From Selaginella moellendorffii (Eukaryota > Streptophyta > Lycopodiopsida > Selaginellales > Selaginellaceae): a DNA stretch of 64,000 bases. The stretch is from the NCBI RefSeq assembly GCF_000143415.4, contig NW_003314293.1, forward strand, positions 1,198,431 through 1,262,430. Reading direction: 5' to 3'. The position numbers were made by a program, and so were the translations under genes. This document shows positions 53,422 to 64,000 of this stretch, piece by piece; positions within the stretch are counted from its first letter, which is position 1, and each line of letters begins with the position of its first letter. Below the pieces are notes generated by a model. The model had not been told where the DNA came from, searched no databases, and worked only from the letters and a program-made list of their open reading frames with translations.

Positions 53422-56400
53422 TCAGACTGTTATTTTTTGCCTCCAACGCCTATACAATAATCTTGGAATTTCATCACTCTCCACACTATCAGGATTTAAA
53501 CCCAATAGTAATGCCATCTCTTCTCTAATACGTCCACGCTCATGTTCAGTGGTCGAAGAACCCATCCGGTTGAGCAGATTATGGAGATGCGGATAGTGCT
53601 TGGCTAGACAATATACATGCCATAAATGATGATTGGTGTCTGTCCGATCAAATGGCTTCTGATATACCGTTCCATCTGCCATTTGGTTGATTTCTGCAGC
53701 CACCTCCTGGACTGGCCGGTTCTCTATCACCATCGCTTCAAGCCGTTTTGCAAGGTCCCCCAGAACATACGGTTTCTTCTCCCTAGTTTCCATACTGCAA
53801 GAGATGGGGTGCACTGCATATGTGTGCGTGTTCGCTGCAATTTTAATCGGCGAGTCATCGATGATGAGGATTTCACTTGACCTAGCAGTCCGGTTCATCA
53901 CTACAGCCTCTGCCTTGACGAAGATGGGCTTGCTACCCCTCACATGGACCATAGTCAAGCAATCCTCCTGCGTTAGGAGAAAGTCAAATGGTAATATTAC
54001 TCGCGTCTGATCGTGCATCATCTGTAGCAACGTTAATGCATTGTGGCGCATCATGGATGTCCAAACTTTCAATTGCAAATTGAACCCGGCCCTCTGTTTT
54101 AAGTGTCGCATGGTCATTATTAGATCCCGCAGTTTCTCCCGTGTGATTAATGTGAATCTGTCTCTTTTGACCAACTTGCGACCGCAGGCTTTGGAGGGTG
54201 CAGTGACATTCGAGGACGAGCCACGCTCATGGGAGAAAAGGACACCGTTCAGATCAAAAACGATACAGTACTTTCGCCATGACTCTGAAATGAAATGCGT
54301 CAGCATAAAAAATGGTACAAGTCAATTTTACCATCTACAATATTAGCGAATGGTGCTCCCGATGGTCGTTCAGAGGGTTTTGGTCGAGGAAACGTGAAGG
54401 GCGGAAATACTCTCCTCTGCAATGTGGGGTCAATCGCATCCGATGGCGTGTGGGCACATGCCATTTCAGCTGTAGACTCTGGTACAACTGGCTCAACAGT
54501 GGCATGGGGTGGTTCCGATGGCGTGTGATCACACGCCATTTCAGCTGGTGCCTCCGTTGGCAAAGTGGACATGACCGAACAAGCAGCAGGGGCGGTGTAG
54601 GGAGGTTCCAACGGCGCGTAGTCAGACGATTGGGCACACGTTGGAAATGAGGATACGACTGGCTCGGCGGCTGGGGCGGCCTCATGCGGGTCCAATGGCG
54701 CCTGGTCACCGTCAGTTGGATACGTGGACAAGATTGACTCAGTGGTATGGGCAGCATCAAGTGGAGCGTGGTCAGCTTGCTTGGCGTTGATATGGATAGT
54801 AGCCTCCACCAGCTCTGATGACTCTTGCAGGCAAGTAGAGTCCACTGGCGGATCCATATGCATGTCCAAATATCTCTCTTCGATTGAGATGGTATCCTCC
54901 CTACTGGCTACTAAAAACAAACTCATTAGCACATTGAATCGACTATACTGTATTTACCATCAACTGCTATTGAGGAACTAGGACCGATATCACTTGGGCG
55001 CACTGCTGATTCTGAAGGATTGGACATACGTTTCGACCCTTGCTTGGCACTATCCTTCCTCGACACTAAAGGCTAGAGTTTGTATCTTAATTCAACTGAA
55101 TAATCTCTACTTACCATTTCTTCTGCGTCCTACATGGACAATGTTAGAAATGGTAAAAGGTTAGGAATGGATGTACTATTATTTACCTGATGGTTTGTCT
55201 TGTATAACCTTCCTCCGCTGCTCTTTGGCCACCTCAGGCTGGCCATCGTCGTCATCATCGTCATCGTTGTTATTGTGATCGTCACCATTGTGAGGACCAT
55301 CCAAGTCCTCTTCGTCCTCCTCTTCTTCGTCCTCCTCTTCTTCGTCCTCCTCTTCTTTGTCCTCCTCTTCGTCCTTCTGCTCTTCCTGCTCATTATCTTT
55401 CTCTGGCTCCTCATCCCCCTCTTGCATTTCTTCCATAGGCTGCTCAGGCTGGATTGCTTGTTTTTCCAAGACCATCTTGGAAAAATCATCTGGCCGAGTC
55501 TCCATCTCAAAATACAAGACATCCATAGCCTGTTTTAGTGCGTGACCTAGGACCGTATCCTCACCCGACTGTCTTAACATGGTTTCTGCACGTTCTTGCA
55601 CCCTTCGAAGACGACGAGATGAGAAAAACGTGGCCCTGACTTGAAAAACATCCCTCATCCATTGTACCTCTCCATTGAGATTGGGGAAGGGGAGTCCGCC
55701 ATAGGAATCTGAGTCAGAAGGTGGTGACTGGCTCCTTTCACTCAGCCCTTGATCTGCAATGAATGGCATGAGCACACACGCCATAATCGCGAGGCATTAC
55801 CTATCATCTTTTCGTTGCCCTTCTTCCTTTTCGAATCAAACGCCTCTGATCCCGACGACTGTCCAACGTGCTTTCGCTTTTTATGACCACTGTCAGTTTG
55901 AGCTTGGCTGGTGCTTGCCTGTTTTGCCTTTGAAGAAGTGTCTCCTGCAAGGAATGGCATGAGACCACACGCCATTGCAAATATAATTTGTACCTCCTTT
56001 TTTCCTATTGCTTGTCTGTTTGTCCTTCTTCGACGCGCCACCAGTGCGCTTTTCAGTCCTCGTGTCTGAATATTCACAACGATCTATAATCAAAATGGCG
56101 TGAGGCCTCACGTGACCTTACCTTGTGCAGGTTGTGACCTCGGCCTAACATCAGTAGCTGTTAACGCCGTTTCAGCATCTGGGGGTGGCCACACTCCTGC
56201 ATACAGAGCTTGTGAGATAACATTTAAACTTAAAGTGCGTACTCACCAGCTTCGTAGAGAAGATACTGTTTTTCTTTGGCAACTGTAATTATATGCTCCA
56301 TTGAAGTCACCTCTTCAATGGAGTTTGTCACCGCAACACACGGGACACCCTTGAGTAGTGCGGCTCGAAAGAATAGTCCGCTGCAGTTGTACTCGACAAC

Positions 56401-59030
56401 GCATTTGCCCTTGGAGTCACCCGCTATTGCGTTGAAGATCCAGCTGAGCATTTCCCATGCTGCACCTGGAGCTTTCTTTGGATTCGAAAGCTCAATAGCC
56501 GTCTTCAGTTCCTCAGGCACGGGTAAATTGACCTCCCTCAGATCAATTCAATCGGCTTTGTTGAACGAAGCTGGGAAGTCACTCCAGTCCCACTCTGCTG
56601 CAGGACCAATAACAAGGGCGACTGTGAAGATGCGGACATTCGTCGGTATCTTCTTCTTAGCCATTATCCCATGGATCTCCCGCATCTCCTTGCCTTTCAA
56701 CCGAGCCTTCACCTCGTTCAAGGCCTTCCAGAACTTGTGATAGGATTCGGAGTCGTAGATCATATAGTGGACTGAAGATTCCACCTCCGCAAGTCCCACC
56801 ATTAAGTCAATGATGGAGCTGACTTCATCTGCATGAGTGATCTCCTCGTTTGTGAAGTCCATCACACAAAAGATGTTCTTGACCTGCTCATCTCCGCGGG
56901 AAACGATGCTCCTCCACCTTTGATCCTCATCCGAATTCACATATAGCCGGTAAGGTTCTCGATAGGCCTCTGCTGCGGGGTTGAGCTGTTTCTGAAGCCG
57001 GCGGTCGACATCCCTCTTAATGAAATTTGGATACTGATCCAACTTCTCAGCTTTACTTTTCGTGGCATCCCGCAGCAGATCGATGAACTTGGGGGCCCCC
57101 TTCACGTACTCGTCGATGTCTTCATTTGACAAGTCCAGCTCTTCCATCATCTCTTGCGTGGTGTCGATGCTCACCCTCGCCACGGCCACTTGCTCGAAGA
57201 TCCAATCCTTCAATAGCGCACGAGCTCTCAGAGTCGTGCACAAGTCCTCGTATGTCACAATATGGCCGGGAGTCATTTTGGTCTTGTCGAAGACTACCTC
57301 ACCACGTAGAAGAGCATTAGCCACTGTCAGAAGGTCGTCGTCGTCTAGAGACCACGAGAAACGCAAGGCGTTGAGCTTCAAATCATTGGGCTTCCGGCCG
57401 TCCTCCACACCCATTGAGTTTAGCAACTCCCCGTCATTGTACCTCCTTACCACATCTACCCATTTGTCAAAAACAACTTTTGTCGCGAGTAGAATGTTAT
57501 GGATGCTGAGTGTGTCATTGACCCCCAGTGTTTTCGAGAGAAGACTCGAGAATTCCTGCAATGGAAATGGCGTGAGGCCACATGCTATGCCACATGCAAC
57601 GAGGCTTACCTGCCAGGCACTAGTTGCTAGTGCACGTCCTTGTCCTGGTTTTTGTGGCTTCTTCAGTTGAACCCAGAGCTTCCGTGTTCGTGCCAATGTC
57701 TCGTACAGACCCGATTTGTAGCACGTTTCTTGCTTGACATTCTGCGCGTGGGAGATGTATATGATAGATCGGAGGGGCGAGTTGCCTTTTATCAGGCGGA
57801 CAACTCTTGTCTTGAAGACTTTCTTCACCTCCTCGCCCACCATAATATCCACAACTATCTGTTGCATCGCCAAGCTAGAATGCTGCCCGGAGACGGCATA
57901 GAACCGGATGTTCTGATCGTCCAACACCTTCCTATTGATCAAGTCTGGAAACCTCGTGTCGCCCTTCATTGTTCGGTAGTAGGGGATCACGTCTGCGATG
58001 TCGGGTGTTACTGGACTTGCCAGCATCTTCTGCTTCAGTTTCTCCACCCACTCATCAGATACTAGCCTGTGGTTGTATTTGCTTTGGATCTCGATACGGC
58101 TCACGTTGATTGTATATACTTTGTTGGAATAGTAACAAGTACTATTATCTGCGACGATTTTTGCTGCCTCTTCTTGCTCTTTCTGCTCTTTGCGGCTCTT
58201 CTTTTTGGTGGGTGTAGTGTTCGAACCCGAGGCAATGGCATCACCGAGTAGCTTCTTTTTTGGAGCAGCAGAGTCGGACGTCGGCTTGAGCTTGACCACC
58301 CTTTTCTGCTTCGGGGTAGTTTCCAGATCGACCCCCTTCCCCTTCGCTTCGCAAACTGGAGGCACTCTCAACGGCTCAATGTTGGAATATAGTTTTTGAA
58401 CATCGCCGTATGTGAGGTCCGTGGATTCCATGTGATCTTCATAGACCCGCAGCGTCTTTGAAATTGTGGGCCTCCTGGACAACCTCTCCCTAGCTCCCTC
58501 TAGGAATTCCTCATAGCCGCTGCCCCCCTCCGGGAAGCCGCTAGAATGTGCAAGGTGGATCTTGAAGGCGGACGCTGTCTCTACCACAAATGCCAGTCCA
58601 TATTCTTGCATGGAACTGCATGGAGTGTCTGTCACTTGGATGAGGATCCCCATGCATTCTTTTCTCCCACCATCTGTGTTGTACAGCATCAGATCCTCGC
58701 CTTCCATCCCGAAAGTCCAACTGGTGAGCTCCTCCCCCTTCTCTGCATCCACATTGACAGTGGCTGGAAGTAGAACGCAATTCCTCGCCTGTTCAGAAAT
58801 GCACAACAATTAGAGCTGACAGATGAAAAGCTAGCAGCTGGAAATAACATGAGGCCACACGCCATTCACCACTGCATCAGATGTCTTGAGGCTGCATCCT
58901 AAGATGGCGTGAGGCTACACGCCATCTGTAACCGGACTGCACTCGAGAGCCCAATCGGTGCATGCCAATGTTGCTACTGAATGGCATGTGGCCTCATGCC
59001 ATTTTCTACTTGGTCTAAAAGACTTACCAT
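53422..59030 (-). pseudogene. Gene B (right copy): ParB-like / acidic / FCP1-HAD fusion, one stop
   Basis: Same exon plan as the left copy, mirrored: start codon 59030-59028 followed at once by intron 1, the 54-bp intron at 57556-57609, and the HAD exon ending at 53422. All six codons that are stops in the left copy are sense here. One TGA (56548-56550) stands where the left copy has CGA. HAD motifs are complete (VFDLNGVL, VWTSM, IIDDSP); the second Asp of the usual DxD is Asn, as in many plant FCP1-like proteins. The acidic stretch has additional EEEDEE units. The role could be DNA binding or regulation of transposition through the ParB-like part, with phosphatase activity of unknown target; this is inference. 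Confidence 0.7.
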
Positions 59031-61947
59031 TTGAAGCCGAATGGAGGCCGTGACAATCGAGGCCGGACTCGCTGGCGAATGTGCACTGTGTGTGCAGCGG
59101 ATCGTAGCAGCAAGGCTACTCTGCCACTTACAGTTGGAGAGTGGTGCTGAAATCTCCCGGGACGCCAAGTGGGTTGCGTGTGGGTGGTGGAGTGGGCGGC
59201 GGAGTTGGCGGTGAAGTTACAAACTGGGTGTGTCTTGAAGTGGATGCCGATGCACACGAGCGCGATGCGAGCGCGAGTGTGATGCAAGCGCGAGTGGACG
59301 CCGATGCACACGAGAAACCTGTAGAGAAGTGAGCGTGATCGCGAGTGGGAGCGCGATGCGAGCGGGAGCGCGAGTGTGATGCGAGCGCGAGCGCGAGTGT
59401 GCGAGCGTGAGTACAAAGCAAAATGCAAAACCTAACCTCACACGCGCGAAATGTCACAACGGTTGGTAATCCCGCCACGTCATCATTCCTCGGACTTGGG
59501 CGCCACCATTAATTTCTGGATTGCCGCGCGCATGCAAGCACGCAAAATCCAAAAGAAATCCGCAACGTCATCATTCCTCGGACTGCATGCACGCAAAATC
59601 CAAAAGAAAGATCATGATTGGGATATCATTTAATACCCTCGCTATATTTATACCATGCATGATTGGATATTCCAAAGCATCTTGTATTTCCAAAAATGGC
59701 AGATGTTCAGCTAAATAAAGAAATTCTATCTGTTTCTATTTTTCTTTCAAATCAATATTATAGCGTGTGGGCTCATGCAATTTTGAACCAAAGAAACCCA
59801 AAAAACGTTGGACCCAAAATATTTTGAAAAAACCCAAAAACCCTAAACATTTTAAACCCAAAAATCCAGGAGTCCTGTGACATTATTCCTTGAATGGCGT
59901 GTGGGCGCATGCCATTTTCAGGGCCAAATGCTGAATGGAGAAAAATTCCCTTTCAGTGCAAATGCTGCAAGAGGCAGATGCCGAGCACAAAGGACTGTAA
60001 CTACCTCACATGACACAGATAAACTTTTCTCTATTTGGCAAAGATAAACTTTATAGGGTGTGGGCTCATGCAATTTTGAACCCAAAAAATGCACCAAAAA
60101 ATTCTCGGCGTCATCTGGCATTATCTCTTGAATAGCGTGGGGCTGCATGCCATTTTCAGGGGCACATAGGAGTATATTCCTAGGATATTCTGACACGCGC
60201 GAGATTTTTTTGAGTTTTCTGAAGATCCAACCGTTAGATCGCAACTAGATTTTACAGAATGGTATACAATGTCTTTCTTGATGACCCTGCAAAGAAGCAT
60301 CTCGATCGGACACCACATGAGACCACACGAGCCTTACAATGTTTCAGGGGCATTTGCCATAGATCCGACCGTTATTTTGCTCCAAGATTTTACAGTTTGG
60401 TGTGCATTGACCTTTCCATCGAAACTGCAAAGGGACATCACAATCAGATGCGGGATCACAAGAAACTAACTTCACTAACTCTGGTTTCACCAAGATCTAC
60501 GTAAGGAGTTATGAAATGAAAGGACCCTCTCTATTGAAATGTGTTTATGGTCCTAGGGGCATTGTGACATATCAAAGGATTTTGCATCAAGTTCTGTATT
60601 TGCATGTTTATCAAGCTACTGAATTGCTAAACCCTAAACCCTAAACCCTAAACATGTGGCAAATGCTGCGTGAAGAAAGATGCCCTTTCTGGGCAAATGC
60701 TGTAAGAGGCAGATGCCGAGCAGATGTATCTCAGGCTAGCGAAGGGGACAAACGAAAGCTAGCTATAAACATGACGGGATGCAAATAGATTACTAGGCTG
60801 GTCCTGCGAAAATCAAAAACCATAATTGAAAACATTGAAAATGCAAAAAGAAAGGTTTATAATATTTTTGAATTTTAGGCAACCAAAGGAATGTAAGTAG
60901 GGCATGTGTTTGGAAATTTAAAAATGCCTCAACCACTTAAATTCCCAAGTAAATAAAGCTGTTTCTATTTTTGGTACAGGTAAACTTTATAGCGTGTGGG
61001 CTCATGCAATTTTGAACCCAAAAATGCACCAAAAAATGCTCGACTAGCATTATTCTTTGAATGGCGTGTGGCCTTATATTGCCATAAATGGACGTACACA
61101 CACAGCATAATTATTCCTTTACACAGCGAATAATCTTGGCGCGGATCGCTGACATGGTATGGCAAAGTTCAAATCACTGACATGGCACAGCTAGATCGAG
61201 GCAAGGACATGATGTGACAAAGTTCAACCTCCGACAGCAAAGTCTAGAAGCTACTCAGTTTAAAATTTGTCAGAGGAATCATAAGATCTGGTTTGTCAGA
61301 GGATTTGACGTGACGTTCAAGCGTGTGTTATTTTTGAATTCTCGAACTCATTCCTAGGTCTATCATTTTTGTGCGCCGTGTTCTTGGTTCCGCTGAGCGC
61401 AGTGAGCGCTGCTTGTGTAAGCGGCGTTGTGGGCTGTGGTTTATGCGTCTACGAGCGGTTGCGGCATTGCGAGCGCCATTGCGAGCGGCAGTTTATGCGA
61501 GTGGCAGTTTGTGCGAGCGGCGCTACGAGCAGTTGCGGTGTTGCGAGCGGCACTACGAGTAGTTGCGGTGTTGCGAGCGGCACTGTCTTTGGTGTGGCTA
61601 CCGCTTCTTCTTGATATTCGGCACTTGTGCTTCCTAGTATATTCACCATGGAATGGCTTAGGACCACATTTAGAAATGGCATGAGGCCACATGCCATCTT
61701 GGGCCCTTGCAATTTCATGGCTAGCGTATTGTCATGTATGTTTTTACTTGCCTGCAGCTGTGTGTATATCAAGATGGCATGAGGCCTCATGCCAATTTTG
61801 TGACTGCGAAATTTCACGTGGGTGTCAATAGCATGTTTGAATAATGGCATGTGGCCTCATGCTATTGAGGTTGTTTGGTATGTTATGATTTAGGCCATTC
61901 TCCAATCATTTTTTGTATGGTCTTAACTTCTTTTCTGCACTTTCAGA
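59031..61947. promoter_or_regulatory. Divergent promoter region, right copy
   Basis: 2.9 kb without a gene. Mirrors 26218-28452: CTCGC-type repeats at 59230-59410 and 61380-61590, a telomere-type run at 60627-60653, and palindromes at about 59760, 59895, 60057, 60131, 60990, 61061, 61676, 61773 and 61843. A unit of about 100 bp containing GTGTGGGCTCATGCAATTTT recurs at about 59760, 60057 and 60990; the first two are in DNA absent from the left copy. Confidence 0.65.
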
Positions 61948-64000
61948 ATGGCCTTCAGGGTTGGGGAAAAGGTTTACATTTTGAATGGTGGGAAGAGAGT
62001 TGCAAAAGGGACCCTTGTGTCTATGGATCGGAACTTTGTTATACACTGTCAAAGGCTTGGGGAAGGCAATGCTGCTGTATCAGTAGAGACTGTCTTCGAT
62101 GGGAATGTGGTCGCTATTGAACGAGGAGAGATGGTCGTCGGGGTAAATGTTGTTGTTGCCTTGAAAAATCTTCAGAAGAAAGCAGATGTTGGGGACAACG
62201 CAAGTGCGACGCATGTTCCCTCCGTGGATCTTAAGAACCGTGCTACATGGATTCAGGCAAAAGTGTTTCTAAACAACCCCGAGGGGGAGGTGGTAGCTGA
62301 GGGCTTAGCCACAGTTGTCGATCCAAGAGATGCGGTTGCTAATCAAGAATTGGGCTGGGATGATATTGGAGTTGCGATTTTAGAGGTTGTTGACACAGAA
62401 GAAAACAATCTGACTATTGGAAGCATTGTGCGGTGGAAATTGAGGCACTTAGTGTTTGAGAATGTGAAGGATTCACAATCAAACACCACTACAACTGATG
62501 ACAGAACATCTCTTCATGGGAAAAGAAAGTACACCTTCCTAAAGCGCAGCCAAAGGGATCTGAGCAACGAACCGAAAAGGCAGAAAATGGCGATGGAGGT
62601 TCGAATGGTCTCGACAGTTGCTTGTTGCAAGAGGAGGTGCTGTCAACATGCTGATTGGGATGCTATTGAAGAGGAGAGAGCAAGATACAAGACATTGTCC
62701 TGGAAGGCAGCTCGCAATTTTGTGTATGAGGCATTACGGTCATCTGTTGATGCTTCAGAACATCAGGTGGGGGGCATGGTCTTCCAGAGGGGTTTGGTCT
62801 GCATGAAGGCATGGAGAATCATTTATGGAGTCCCTCAAACCACATTCTACAGAATCAAAACTGAGTTCGAGGAACAAAGGGTTCAACAGGCAGTCCATGG
62901 GAACGACGGTACGCACAAAACCAGGGGTCATGTTGTTGTTGTATATGGAGAGGCAATCTTCAAGATGTTTGTCGAGACATGTAGCGAGCAGCAACCACAT
63001 AAAACCCGCCTCTTGGAAGATGGAACACGAGACACCCAACGAGTTCTCCCTTCCATGTATACCAAGGGGGCCATATTGGAAGATGTGAATCGGGAACTCC
63101 AGAGTAATGGCTACAGGAAGTTGAGCCAATCTAGATTTAGTAGATTGTGGAGCAACAGGTTCAGGGATGTGAGTATAGGAAAGTACTCCAGCTTTTCAAA
63201 GTGTGACGAGTGCACTGCTATCAAAATGGCTTTGTCGAAGAATTCTTGCAGCGCTCAAGAGCGAGAGACGTTGGTTAGAAGGCGGCTCGACCACAACATC
63301 GAGCAGAGAAGCTGCAGGACTGCATATTATCATAACAGGATTCTCTCCATGGAGAGACCTGACTCTTACCTCTGCATCATCCACGACAAAATGGACCAGA
63401 AAAAGACGTGCTTACCTCGACTCAATCCTGCCCCCAAGGCAATCTCTTCATCCATGCAGCTGCCTGTGTCTCTGTTTGGCATAATCGCTCATGGGCATGG
63501 TGCCCAGAACTATGGGAACTTCTTTGTACCTCTATGGGGTGGCGGGGGTGCAAACATGATGATTGCGTCCCTAGCAAAACACTTAAGGTCTCTGCAAAAT
63601 GCGCAGACTGAGCTGAACGGCCAACCCTTGCATAAGGCCCTTGTCGATCGAACCCCATACAGGGTTCAGCTGGAGGAGGAGCAAAGGCTTGCAGTATCGC
63701 GTGGGGCCCCATGCCATCCCAGTGAATATGTTGGCCGTCAGATTGTAGGGTTATCACGTGAGGCCTCATGCCATTCCGACGAGGCTGGTTGCCCGGTGAA
63801 TGCACAGCCTCATCCAAACGAAGCAGAATCTCAAGGAAGTTCTTGCGGCCGATGTGGCCTTCCACCCCATCTTCTGCTCCAAACAGACAATGCTGGCAGT
63901 GAGAACAAAAACATGTACGTCTTCGCGTACTTGGCGATGCTTGTTGCCAAAGGCATATTTGAAACGGTTACACTTGGCTTTCTCATGGTTGGGCACACTC
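61948..64000 (+). CDS. Gene A (right copy): transposase-like protein, partial
   Basis: ATG at 61948 after a TTTCAG acceptor-like site. The frame appears open to the window edge (684 codons). It follows the left copy closely, with two extra Val codons near 62936 and scattered changes (for example KHSQRD to KRSQRD). The key difference is Asp647 (GAC, 63886-63888) in QTDNAGSENKN, where the left copy has Asn. The window ends within the GHTHEDVD motif. This is the better candidate for an active enzyme. Confidence 0.75.
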   Translation, partial: MAFRVGEKVYILNGGKRVAKGTLVSMDRNFVIHCQRLGEGNAAVSVETVFDGNVVAIERGEMVVGVNVVVALKNLQKKADVGDNASATHVPSVDLKNRATWIQAKVFLNNPEGEVVAEGLATVVDPRDAVANQELGWDDIGVAILEVVDTEENNLTIGSIVRWKLRHLVFENVKDSQSNTTTTDDRTSLHGKRKYTFLKRSQRDLSNEPKRQKMAMEVRMVSTVACCKRRCCQHADWDAIEEERARYKTLSWKAARNFVYEALRSSVDASEHQVGGMVFQRGLVCMKAWRIIYGVPQTTFYRIKTEFEEQRVQQAVHGNDGTHKTRGHVVVVYGEAIFKMFVETCSEQQPHKTRLLEDGTRDTQRVLPSMYTKGAILEDVNRELQSNGYRKLSQSRFSRLWSNRFRDVSIGKYSSFSKCDECTAIKMALSKNSCSAQERETLVRRRLDHNIEQRSCRTAYYHNRILSMERPDSYLCIIHDKMDQKKTCLPRLNPAPKAISSSMQLPVSLFGIIAHGHGAQNYGNFFVPLWGGGGANMMIASLAKHLRSLQNAQTELNGQPLHKALVDRTPYRVQLEEEQRLAVSRGAPCHPSEYVGRQIVGLSREASCHSDEAGCPVNAQPHPNEAESQGSSCGRCGLPPHLLLQTDNAGSENKNMYVFAYLAMLVAKGIFETVTLGFLMVGHT

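Larger units (their letters stand above)
53006..64000. mobile_element. Second copy of the DNA transposon, inverted, runs off the window
   Basis: Starts with the terminal repeat GCTCTATTTCGTTAAAGTGG directly after ATATCTAA (52998-53005), inside a gypsy integrase gene that is uninterrupted at 4890-4930 (minus strand). Gene order is the mirror of the left copy: gene B on minus (53422-59030), gene A on plus (61948 to the edge). It lacks the MITE, has extra codons in the acidic region of gene B and has about 540 bp more in the promoter region (about 59720-60265). Different host sites show two independent insertions of one family, not a duplication of a segment. Confidence 0.9.

Noticed and set aside
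21522-64000. A single large inverted duplication of the region
   Set aside because: The similarity ends exactly at the terminal repeats, and the flanks are different host elements (a chromovirus LTR versus a gypsy integrase). Two separate insertions explain it better.

Overview
The window looks like nuclear DNA of a land plant, in a repeat-rich (heterochromatin-like) segment. The signs are several families of Ty3/gypsy-type LTR retrotransposons with tRNA-iMet-like primer sites, a chromodomain-bearing gypsy element, and short TTTAGGG stretches. Reading frames imply introns of only 38-57 bp, both in a transposon gene and in a retrotransposon. Introns this small would fit a compact-intron lineage such as Selaginella-type lycophytes, but that is a guess. 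I see no rRNA, tRNA gene, CRISPR array or conserved single-copy host gene.

Layout. 1-2901: non-coding, AT-rich, probably the inside of an LTR element running leftward. 2902-4284: an LTR carrying a nested 674-bp TRIM-like insertion (3330-4003, 5-bp target duplication). 4139-6634: broken gypsy pol, minus strand ('family 1'). 6635-19575: a non-coding LTR element ('LARD-B', minus) split by a complete second copy ('LARD-A', 6702-14313, plus; LTRs of about 1.75 kb, TSD CTATC). 19576-21521, 34796-35512 and 43241-43350: pieces of one old chromovirus (copy 1), broken by three later insertions. 35513-43240: a complete younger chromovirus (copy 2, TSD GTCTT). 43351-49050: an AT-rich island with degenerate genes. 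49046-53005: a second family-1 gypsy copy, plus strand.

The most interesting content is a large DNA transposon present twice, in opposite orientations: complete at 21522-34795 (13,274 bp) and partial at 53006-64000 (runs off the window). It has 22-bp terminal inverted repeats and 8-bp target duplications. It carries (A) a 1022-aa transposase-like protein of the type now called DUF7869, (B) a divergently transcribed 11-exon gene for a 1644-aa protein that joins a ParB-like segment, a long acidic/repeat region and an FCP1-type HAD phosphatase domain, and (C) a small gene near one end. A 283-bp MITE of the same family sits inside the left copy, and the right copy shows its empty site.

The element is peppered with about 25 copies of one 22-bp palindrome, in subterminal DNA, introns, the divergent promoter, two coding regions and the MITE. 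I saw none outside the two copies. Several introns of gene B are little more than splice signals wrapped around one palindrome. My hypothesis is that these are cis sites for an element-encoded DNA-binding protein, for which the ParB-like protein is the obvious candidate. The left copy is decayed: six nonsense codons in gene B and Asp-to-Asn changes at presumed catalytic positions in both proteins. The right copy looks closer to functional, with one TGA in gene B.
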